The translations under genes and the position numbers were made by a program. Shown one piece after another: positions 1 through 64,000 of a stretch of DNA of 64,000 bases. Source of the DNA: Hyperoplus lanceolatus (taxonomy: Eukaryota; Chordata; Actinopteri; Uranoscopiformes; Ammodytidae); contig CM049409.1 of NCBI GenBank assembly GCA_026929865.2, forward strand, positions 12,582,952-12,646,951, in the 5' to 3' direction. The notes under the pieces were generated by a model. It saw only the letters and a program-made list of their open reading frames with translations, searched no databases and was not told where the DNA came from. The number at the start of each line of letters is the position of its first letter. Positions within the stretch are counted from its first letter, which is position 1.

Positions 1-14581
<14,581 letters not shown>

Positions 14582-15530
14582 GAGTAACCTTGACTTTGTA
14601 TGCAAGTGAGAATCCCTGCTACCGGACAACCAGAAAAAACCTGCTGAGTCCAGTGCCTCCCTCGTCCTCGCCAGCCAGAGAGTCTGTGGTGAATAGGGCA
14701 CGTAGCCACAGACACCGGCCAAACCTGGATGAAATGCAGCTGAGCAGCCACTTTCCACAACCTGAGCTACCAGGTGAAGTCTGTCTGTAAGCTATAAGAC
14801 TTAAAGGATCAGTGTTGGTTCTTTTTTAAGGAGAGAGTTTCCTGAACTTGTAAGATAGTTAAGTGCACAGAAACTGTATTTTTTAAATTTTTTATTATTA
14901 TGTATTTATTTATTATTGTTCTTTCAGACAATTCCACACAATACACAATTATCTCTTTCACATCATACATATAATAGAATGAGTGTTATGCTCTTTATTC
15001 AGGGAACATCAATCTCCATTAGCGGCTTTGGCCGTCTCTTCGAACCAGTAAGAGTCACTGAATCACTGTTATTCTAAGAAACTATAAAACAAAAGTATGG
15101 AACCTGAATCTGTCTTGGTTATATGATAATGATAAGGTATTGCATTATAGTGCGGAAAACTGGATAAATGATCATTTCACATTACCGTCCTCCTTTAGCT
15201 TGCAACAAAAGCATTTGTGAAAGGTAGACAATACGGCGGCATGTGGGGGAATAGAGCAGCAGGAACCACTTTAATGTCATTATTTCGTCCACAGGTGAGA
15301 CTTGGATAAGGTAGAATGACACTAATATTAGTATTTGTTACAAGACTTTAGAGGGACTAGCTTTTCATTTTACACTAACACATTAACAATGATAGATAAG
15401 ATTTATCCACTGGAATGCAGAGGAAAGCTATGTTCTGAGCAAGAATGTACATTTTGTTATATTGCCCTGTCTCTAAAATGTAAATTATGAAATGTAAAAT
15501 GTTTGAATAAATATATTTGATTTCAGGTGT
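14582..15530 (+). other. Probable hhat 3' UTR with candidate AATAAA
   Basis: This is non-coding AT-rich sequence after the hhat stop. The first AATAAA on the plus strand is at 15506-15511, followed by a T/GT-rich stretch, and could be the polyadenylation signal of a UTR of about 0.95 kb. This is inferred from the motif only. Confidence 0.35.
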
Positions 15531-17139
15531 CAGGAATATGATAATCCATCCATGTTATTAATAATTTAGTCTACCTCATGCAGTTATTCCTTTGTGTGCA
15601 TATCCTGATGCATACAAGTCAGAATCATGATTTTTTTAAGTTTTAGAAATATTCTGAAAGGATAAGGCAACCTCCCTGTTTGTGGCACTCATCTCTTAAT
15701 CCATTCCCTCCCTCTGCTGTGAAATCATAAACCTTTTAAAAATTAACAAAAAAATATTTATTTTATTTAAAAAAAAAATAAGCTAATTAGTTATATAAAA
15801 CAACTGGGCTTCGTAGATTTTAGCAAACAGTACTCTAAAAGGAGTAAATAATGTATTTGTTGGACTATTTTCAGCCTTCAATAAATATGTACTTTGTGCA
15901 CTAAATACAGTACGGGGACAGTGTTATGTCGAATAGACTCAATGCTAGAGTTTACAAATGAAAAAAACATGTCAGCCAGTGTAACAATATGACCAATAAA
16001 AGTGTTTTTGAATAACACTGAAGCTCTATGGCACAGATAAATTAGTCAAATCAGGCTTTGACAACACAGACAATTCGATTGAATTTGCTGTTTTGGTCTT
16101 TTAATGGGATTCATTGACATTGGGAAAATAAAGTATTGCCCGACTTTTCTTAAAGGAGATTAAAAGTAATTTAATTGTCAATATTTGAAGATTTTTAAAA
16201 ACATCTCCATTTATTAGGAAAAAACAATATAAATGAATTTGTGTTAAGATACCCATCTTGAAACATTTGAATATTCCCCTTACATTTCAGATCCTTTCAG
16301 ATATAATTCACACTTCCAGAAAGTAATAAGAAGCTGCTTTTAAACGGAAAAACGTATCTGTGCTTTTTTGTGTCTTTTGAGCTCAGAATGTGTGATGTGG
16401 CAAAAACAATCTGATCCTCTTACTATTCACAGTGCAACAGAAATGAAAGCAAACAGCTTCAAAGAAGATTAGTTGAAAAAAATATGAATTTCAAGTCAGA
16501 GGTGCAAATCGCTGAGATTCATCATTAACATAAAACTCACGTTGCCTTTGGCATTCTGGTTGTTTGTCGTGACACAACTATTGACTGTTCCCAAGGTTTG
16601 TTCACTCACTGAGAATAAACATTCTAAGAATTAAAGCTACTTCATTAGTAAATAATACAAGTACTTTCCATTAGTTGATTTCTGCCCATGGGATTATGAC
16701 ATCTGTTGCACTAAGTAGGCTCAATGTGAGCGGGGTTGGAGAGGAATCCTCTTAATTTGCACACAGCCGTAAGGTTTATCTGACATGAGTAGATCAGCCG
16801 GAGAATACACCTGCTGAGTTAGACTTTCTCAGAGAAGTGCTCTTATCTTAGTGCTGGCAGGCAGGGGAGCTACAACACAAAGATGGGTGGATGTTACACA
16901 GCGCCATTACATTTCCCCCCAAAGAAAACAGGACAGGGTTCAGTATGTATAAAATATTTATTATGAACAGTACGTTATGTCACAGTTCATAACAAAGAGT
17001 TCCCATTGTGCTTGAAATAGTGACACTTCTCATCACATGACAGGAGTGAACATAGAGGCATGTGCATATTACAGTAACCATACACCAAATACCATCTTTA
17101 ACCTGTCTTAAGAATCTAAACATTGCAATATAACCTGTG

Positions 17140-17171
<32 letters not shown>

Positions 17172-17399
17172 GTATGTATGGTTGTATACCTATAGGCAGC
17201 TTTCTAGAGCTGACCTCAAAAATTGTTCTGTGTTCAAATGGTTTTTACTGGAGCAACAGTAATTTGGAAATTTAACGCATCTTTATCTCACGACAGGCCT
17301 TGAAAAGGAGTATGGTTCAATCATATGAAGGCACAGTGTTGCATGCTTCCCGGTAGCAATAAAAGGAAATTACTTTCGATATTAAGGGGGTAATTGTTA
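15531..17399. other. Intergenic space between convergent genes
   Basis: AT-rich sequence downstream of hhat. Apart from a short CA tract at 17147-17171, I see no gene, RNA or repeat. Confidence 0.6.
17147..17171 (+). repeat. (AC)n microsatellite
   Basis: Twelve AC units. Confidence 0.95.
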
Positions 17400-17729
17400 G
17401 GAAATAGGGTAACACTTTACAATAAGGGTACATTAATTAACTGTTAGTTAATGCTTAATTAAATCTTAATAGGCATTTACTAAGCATTACCTAACTGTTA
17501 ATAAATGCTTAGTAAATGCTTAATAAACCTAAACTAAGCATTTACTAACTGTTATGTTTAGTTGATGCTTAACTAAGCATTAGTTAACAAAGCATTAACT
17601 AACCGTTAAAACTAAGCATTAACACTCACTTTATGCTTAATAGGCATTAACTATGCATTAACTAACCATTAATAGCATTAACTAACAGTTAATTAATGTA
17701 CCCTTATTGTAAAGTGTAACCGGAAATAG
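17400..17729. mobile_element. 314-bp hAT-like MITE with long terminal inverted repeats
   Basis: The body is 17408-17721, flanked by a perfect 8-bp duplication ggaaatag (17400-17407 and 17722-17729). Terminal inverted repeats of 47 bp differ at one base; they begin GGTAACACTTTACAATAAGG. The interior is built of TTAACTAAGCATT-like motifs in both orientations, so almost the whole element can fold. It has no coding capacity. Confidence 0.85.
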
Positions 17730-20700
17730 TATATATAAGTACTGTAAAAGTAATTTTTTTACTTTGTGTCACCGTCTATAAATGTTACATTACAGTACAG
17801 TACTACATATTACTTTCAAGGATCCTGTCTCTTGAGTTTTCCAGTGAACCTATGTCCTATTTTAGCAACTAAATTTTTTATGGAGTTGGTAAAAAAATTT
17901 AGGCGTTAGAGAAAATATCATCCACGTGCCAGGTCTATGTCGTTTGGGTGCGTTCAAAAAGTGGCACAACTCAGATTTTAAACTGGAACTGGATTTGACA
18001 TTTCACTGGTTTACTATGCACAATCATCTAGCTCTAGTTCTGTTTATTTTAGAAACTGTAAAATAATGTAAAGAAACTAAGAGGATTCCTGGTTTTTGTT
18101 ATTCAGAATGAAAGTTCAAAATATAGGTATACAAATATTACTTATTCTGTCATTCATCTGTCTCATTTGTAAAGTGAAAAAGTATACTAAAATAAAAGTA
18201 TTCCACCAGACGTTACTACAAAGATAGCCTCAAAAATGTTCACAATAATCTTTTATAGAAAATGTTTCAGGTTGAATATCACTGAATTACATGAATAAGA
18301 AGAAGAATGACATGATGTGTGCTGCATTAAACTTGTTATTGAAATGCTTTGCTCCAACTCGTTTTTATTCTGATTTAGCTGCTGTTCTATACTTGAAAAG
18401 TTGATTTTGTTGTTGCAGTTTGTCTCACCTTACTCTCAGCAAGTAAGCAAATAAACCTTTTTCCCAAAATGTCAAACTGTACCTTTTAAATTTGCTTTAA
18501 AAACTTGGGTTCTTACTTTGCATGCTATTTATGCACTGAAACCTCCCAAGCTTTTTTTTCCATCCGACGTAAACAAAATGTTGTACTATGATATTATTAT
18601 TACTATTTTTTTTCTTTTTAAGTATGTAGTGGGGTGTTTGTGAGGATTTTTAAATCGCACACACATAGACCTACAGTAAATATTTTACCTCACATTATTA
18701 TGACTCTCTTGAAGATTGATTGTGTTGCTAAAATGAAGACTGATCCTTTTTTTCACTGGGGTGTAAATTCCTCAACGACATTGTCATCTCTCGTTTTCCC
18801 ATCTTTTGATATCTAAACTTCAGAAGCTTTATGAATTCTCTGTGATACAGAGATGATAACATGAGGATTTTAGTACTTTATCTTGTCCAAGAAGAACATT
18901 CTCTATTAAAGCAGAACCATAAAAGACACACGAACAGTGGATTTAACCTAAATTGAGTTCTCACTTCTGGGATCGCATGCCCATTTATTTTTAGTCAGCT
19001 GAATTTTTAATGGGAATGAAGCTACAGAATGTGATGGAGAGAAAACATCAGCGTCTTTCTACTCTCAGCCGTGTCTGTCTCAGCTTGTCTTTTGGCGCGA
19101 TAAGAGGAAAAGCATGCACGGAACTTAAATTATCCACATAAACAATAAATAATATAGAATAATGGTTATTTTTCGCCATGTCAAAGAATGCTTTGACTGG
19201 ATATTAAAATCGTATATAAGCAGACCAGTAAAGCTCCTGCTCCTATCAGATTTTAACCCCCAAACCACTTCTGATGTAGGAGCGCATTTTGAGACATTTC
19301 ATATAGATTATTGTCATTCTGGTTTGATCTGCTGATATAGTTTTACAATTACATTACTAATACCTCAAATATGCACTAATTTACTGTAGTTACATTACAC
19401 TACTGATTTCAGAAATAAAACTTTCTGTGTACTGTTGATATCTGCGATAGAGCAAAGTTCTACTAAAACAGCTACATTTGCATAATTATTGCTTGATAAC
19501 TTAATGTTTGATGCATTTTGTTCTGTGAACTTTATGTTGAAGTCATTAATTCATTACATAACATTTCCTCCCTCTGTTTTCTTACTCTACACCCATTCAT
19601 TCTGTCCCCCATACTGAGCTATATTCTCTGTTTTGTTGACAAAACATTACACTGATTAATTAAACAGATTTATTTCAAAAACAATTTTTATTTAACCTTT
19701 ATTTAACAGGTAATCTCATTGAGACAGTTTCTCATTCTCAAGAGAAACCTGTAAGACAACAATAGTACAACATAAACTTGTAATTTAGGAAATTTAAGTA
19801 CAAAATGAATGATGTATTCATATATATATATATATTAAGTAAATTGGGTTTTTTGCTCAGTAAAATGTTAAACAAAACTACAAGCTACTATTATCTGTCT
19901 ACATGTTCCTGAACATTCATTTTGCTTGATTTATCTTAATGAGAAGGTGTTGCAATACATGGTGTAATTATATTGCACAATAAATGCTCTTCAATATGAT
20001 GGTTATCTGCTGTTTCTCCGTTTAAAGTTGCATTTAACTTTTTGGAACCTGGAAAACAGTTGACGTTGTCTCCAATAAAGCAAACAGAGTCCTTAAACAC
20101 ACCGCCTACATTACCAACACTTAGCCTCAACACATGTCAAAAGACTTCCTCATTTCAGATCTTATTCAATTGTCAACTTGTGTCTTGCGTCGTTTTCTCA
20201 AGTGGACGTAAAGACAGAAGGACAGACAAATTCAATCATGCATGCTTACCGGTGTAACAAATGTTCAAATGTACTTCAGTGGCTAATAAAAGGTCAAAAT
20301 AAATGATCAATTAAACAGGTACCAGTGACCATAAAGTTTTGCTTACAAAAACAAACCTGCATTCTGAAGTTTTATTTTATATAATAAAGTTTATTTTGGA
20401 AATATTAGAAAGCATTCCTTTCTTTGTTCTTGACAGTTTTATGATAAGGAAAGAGACACAGCCATTAACAGTTGCATATGCATTACCTTAGTATGCATCA
20501 CCAAAGCTTAAAATGCATTTCTCTCATACAATATGTATGTATCTTTTATGTGGCTGTAGCGTGTACATACAAAGATACCAGGAAAGATGGATAACCTTCT
20601 CACCACTCCCACCATTTGTCATCGAGCCCATCTATCCATGCTTTATGGAACTTAGAAGCTCTGCTGAAAGACGTCTTTGAAAATCTGATTGCTTGGCCGG

Positions 20701-20890
20701 AGTTATCTGTTGTATAATTCACAATGATCCTGACAGTTGATATAATAAAAGAGTTAATCGATTGCTGGAGGATATTTCTCCTTCGTCATCTGCAAAGACC
20801 GTCCTTTCTCGCTCTCATGGTAAAGTAATGCAAATGACTTGATGTGTTGCCTCAATTAATCAAATATGCAGCATCTGCAATTTAAGGCAA
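17730..20890. other. Intergenic space and possible kcnh1 3' UTR limit
   Basis: AT-rich. It includes a repeat fragment near 19685-19765 and a TA tract at 19818-19835. Minus-strand AATAAA motifs at about 20371 and 20894-20899 could end the kcnh1 message. I see no gene. Confidence 0.5.
19685..19765 (+). repeat. Fragment of a common teleost interspersed repeat
   Basis: The pattern tttatttaacaggtaatctc followed by attgagacagtttctcattc and a late agaaacctg is recognisable as a short repeat scattered in fish genomes. I cannot name the family from sequence alone. Confidence 0.4.
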
Positions 20891-20893
20891 ACG

Positions 20894-21317
20894 TTTATTT
20901 TATGTGGCATGCAAAGAATCTCATACAAATGATTCTATAACAAACCAATATGTCATGCTGTTTCTATTGGAGCCTCCCATTACGAGAATCTCAAAATCTG
21001 ACTAGTAATAAAAACCAAACAGCTCAAGCTATTTTTCCATTACAGTGCAATGGAGAAATAAATCAAACGTATGTACAAACGTAGAGCTGTCAGTCTTTAT
21101 GTAACCTCTGACTTTGGGCTACGACCTCACATTTCCTTGTTAACCAACCGGTACACTCCTATGATGATAAAGGCTGGTGCGTCTTAAAAAACACACTGTT
21201 GCCTAATCTAAATGGTGTGCCTATAGTGCAGCCTCAGCTTTCCAAGTGATCCAGATCTTCCCAGATTCTTGCTGAGTTCAAGGTAAACTGTTGCCTGAAA
21301 CTGATTCTTCCAATCCT
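20894..21317 (-). other. Probable kcnh1 3' UTR (proximal part)
   Basis: Non-coding sequence directly downstream of the kcnh1 stop. The nearest minus-strand AATAAA is at 20894-20899. The UTR may extend further, and this limit is motif-based only. Confidence 0.3.
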
Positions 21318-61390
<40,073 letters not shown>

Positions 61391-61740
61391 CCTGCCGCTT
61401 CACTCAGTCGTCTGCAGGTGAATGTGGACTCCTCGGTCCTCCGCTTGTCTTCATGATGGTCCCTCCAGCTATGAGACGCTGCGTGGATGTCTTGGGAGAG
61501 GGGCCGTTTGTCTGCTCCGCTCATCAGCTGCCTCCTCGGCACGGTGCGGTGCGGTGGCGCCTCTTTAGTGAGACGCACCTCATCCTCCAGGAGACGAAAA
61601 CAACGCATGGGCACCGCACGAGAGGAGGAGGAAGAGGAAGGAAGGGGAGGAAGAGGCGAGACTTTGCTGCTCCACATGCAGCACCAACAGGACCTGGAGC
61701 GCCACCTGCTGCTGGACAAATCAGTGTGCGCAAATTCCAC
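61391..61740 (-). promoter_or_regulatory. kcnh1 5' UTR / GC-rich promoter-proximal region
   Basis: The GC content is clearly above the surroundings, with many CpG and GGAGGA/CCTCCTC runs on the plus strand. It lies immediately 5' of the kcnh1 start. No TATA box is evident. A minus-strand ATG at 61677 opens a frame that runs past the kcnh1 start in another frame. Confidence 0.5.
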
Positions 61741-64000
61741 TGGTAAAACTGATTACATTAATCAAGTGCTTCAGTCATTTTGTTTTACACAACTTTATAC
61801 CTCTATACTCCACTACATTTCATAGGGGATTATTGGATCATTATTATGTATATTTTTTAAAGCTATAGGGCGTGAGATTTTTATTTTAAATGGAGCCAGA
61901 TGAAGCCTATCAGCTCAACACAACTCTCTCTGTAGACTTTTCTCATAGCATCTACTAATTCCTCATGACAGTTACACACTATAGCTTTAATTAACTACAC
62001 AGATAAATAGTCAAGTTACCTTATTTTAAAACAAACACTGTCAGAAAAAGGGCTATAGTGGGGGCGCTCGTGGTGTAGTGGTGATCGTCCCCCCCCCCCA
62101 TGAGCTCAGGACTCGCAGCAGACCCGGTTAGATTCCGAACCGTGGTCAGTTGGTTCTCAGCATGTCATTCCCCTCTCTGCCCCATGTCATCTCTGCCCCC
62201 TAGTGCTAATTATAGGACCTCAGGATAACTATAGCATTTGAACCTTGGTGAGGAAGTACATAAGTTAACATGCATTAAAGGTGCATGGTTGAGTAGCCTT
62301 TAAATCAAATAAATAAAACTTTGGAATATTGTTAGATCAGAAAGACAAGGGGACACTAGGCTACAATATCATGGGTACACACCACAGCACCTTAGAGGGC
62401 ACTGCTCCAGTGACAAGCTGTTGTAGGCTACCCATAAAGGTAAAATAATGGGCTGAATTTTCTGAGTGTATGATAAGTTTGATTTTCACATGTTTTTTGT
62501 ATTGTGGCCCTTAGCCTACAACATCCAGGGCCTGTCATCAAATTTGAGATGACTATGAGATGTTTTCAACTTCTAACATGGATTCATTTAAATAACTGCT
62601 TGAGCCTCAAAAAGGTCATGTTTTCAACAACGATTTCAAAATTTTAAAAAGTAAGCGGTCTTAACTTATATACCAGAACTACCAGTATTTCTTTGTCTTT
62701 CCTTTCCCATTAATCCTCACTAAACCCCCGTCAATTTGACCAATCAATTGGGATTATTTGAGAATAACACCTAAAACACCTGCAGCAGTAAAATGCTGCC
62801 AACACACTGTTGCATTATCTGTTGCATTACTGTTGGATATCGGATGTATCTGTCAAGGGCAACTACTTTCACTTCTGATACTTCATGTACATTTTGCTGA
62901 TAACACTTGCTTGTTTATGACTGCATCTTTTTCCTGTGAGATTTCATTATTGTTGTCGATAAGATCGTCCCCTTTTATTTTTGTGAAGTGCTCTATATGT
63001 TTTGAGTTGACCATATCTAAATATAGATTTTTTAGATAATTCAGGCGGACCAATATAGAGCAGATTGAAACAATCCCGAAAAGCATCCTACAGTGGACCT
63101 TGGAGGAATCTGGGTTTGCTACTTAATTTTAAATGGATTATTCGCTTACAGTCAGGTTCTTGGAGGTGGTGTCCCAAAGCAGCAGCCAACACTTGAGCCT
63201 TGTGGACGTTTTGAGAATTGGCCATTTCACAAAGAGCATTTTCTCCAGCTCATTAATCCTATTCAATTATTTTAGACCCTGCTGTGCCTGCACTTAAAAC
63301 AGATTTCAAATGAAGCAGATTAAGACCATTTTTTTTATCCAAATTAGACCAACGGTCATTATGAAAGCTTGTCACACCTCTGGTTCCTCTGGAGCTCAGA
63401 AGACCGCTGGGTTTCTATTGTCTCACTTTGTCCACTGGGTTCCTCTGTTGTCGCACGTCTAAATCAGACTGGACGGCTACTATGGAAACCAGCATGGCTC
63501 TGTGTGCTGCAGAAGCCCTGAACTCTCTATCGCTGAGCCATGCTGTTGTTTGTCCTCCTTGTAAGTAACTGTGCACACATTGGTTCATGCCCAGCAAAAA
63601 CACACAACACATCAATTTCTTAAAGTGTTTTTTTTAGCATGTACAGGCTATATAAGGGGTTCAAAGTATTATATGTAACACAAGATAAATGGTTTATCCT
63701 ACATTATATGTAATATTATATACTGCGAACTGATGACATCATGTTTACATCATGTTTGTTTGCTTTACTCCTTATACTAAATACAGATGGGTTAAAGTGT
63801 CACCAATAAAAGACAAAATAGCCATGGCTCCATGGGCTGTAGAGCCAGGGTTGGCTTTGTGTTTTATGGTGCACACACCTCTCGCTTTGTAATAAACCTT
63901 TTCACACAGTCCTTCAAAAGGTTATGAAAGTCGAGAAAGGTGATAAACGTAATCATTTCCTACTGGCTTTTCCTCTAGATATGTTTTATTGTTTGACCGA
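61741..64000. other. Region upstream of kcnh1
   Basis: AT-rich. Apart from a degenerate SINE at about 62060-62205, I see no supported gene. A short ATG-initiated frame ending at a donor-like site (63481-63560) is not sufficient evidence of an exon. Confidence 0.5.
62060..62205 (+). mobile_element. Degenerate tRNA-derived SINE
   Basis: The head GGGGGCGCTCGTGGTGTAGT is followed by an 11-nt C-run (62089-62099), a worn box B (CGGTTAGATTCC) and ccctctctgccccatgtcat, like the other SINEs in this window. It has no clear target duplication. Confidence 0.55.

Noticed and set aside
61453..61825. Plus-strand frames of 97-112 codons in the GC-rich region
   Set aside because: Low-complexity Glu/Arg/Gly text antisense to the kcnh1 5' region. 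GC content removes stop codons, and no family is recognisable.
63481..63560. Possible first exon on the plus strand (METSMALCAAEALNS..., donor gtaagt)
   Set aside because: Short, no recognised protein, no promoter features, and the continuation is outside the window. It would need transcript data.

Overview
The window is vertebrate nuclear DNA, almost certainly from a ray-finned (teleost) fish. Short exons with GT-AG borders are separated by long AT-rich introns. There are many (GT)n/(CA)n arrays, tRNA-derived SINEs with box A/box B, and numerous small DNA transposons of types common in fish. Two genes are present and lie tail to tail. The same convergent HHAT/KCNH1 pair sits at human 1q32, so this is a conserved syntenic block.

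Region 1-14.6 kb, plus strand: the C-terminal half of hhat (hedgehog acyltransferase, an MBOAT enzyme of the ER membrane) in six exons. The 5' half lies outside the window. The last intron (6.0-14.5 kb) holds a 1.65-kb hAT-type element, a SINE split by a fold-back Tc1 element, a second SINE, a decayed MITE and a 151-bp GT array.

Region 14.6-21.3 kb: the convergent intergenic space, containing the hhat 3' UTR, one well-preserved MITE and the putative 3' end of kcnh1.

Region 21.3-61.4 kb, minus strand: the complete coding sequence of kcnh1 (EAG1/Kv10.1). It has twelve coding exons that join in phase into 965 codons: PAS cap, six transmembrane segments with a GFG filter, C-linker and cyclic-nucleotide-binding homology domain, and a C-terminal coiled coil. 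One exon (47681-47799) is too short to stand out as an open frame and was found by matching the expected protein. The introns carry a Harbinger-like element, a pogo-like element beside a piggyBac-like element (itself holding a nested SINE), a hAT-type element, and a nearly intact DD34E Tc1 transposon with one frameshift.

Region 61.4-64 kb: the GC-rich kcnh1 5' region, one degenerate SINE and no further gene that I can support.

I found no prokaryotic, viral or CRISPR content. The most unusual structures are the Tc1 fold-back with arms of about 660 bp; a 39-bp hAT fragment with its own 9-bp target duplication inside it; a perfect 31-bp hairpin at 23.55 kb; and a hidden, heavily decayed tandem array of about 32-bp units at 31.75-32.0 kb.
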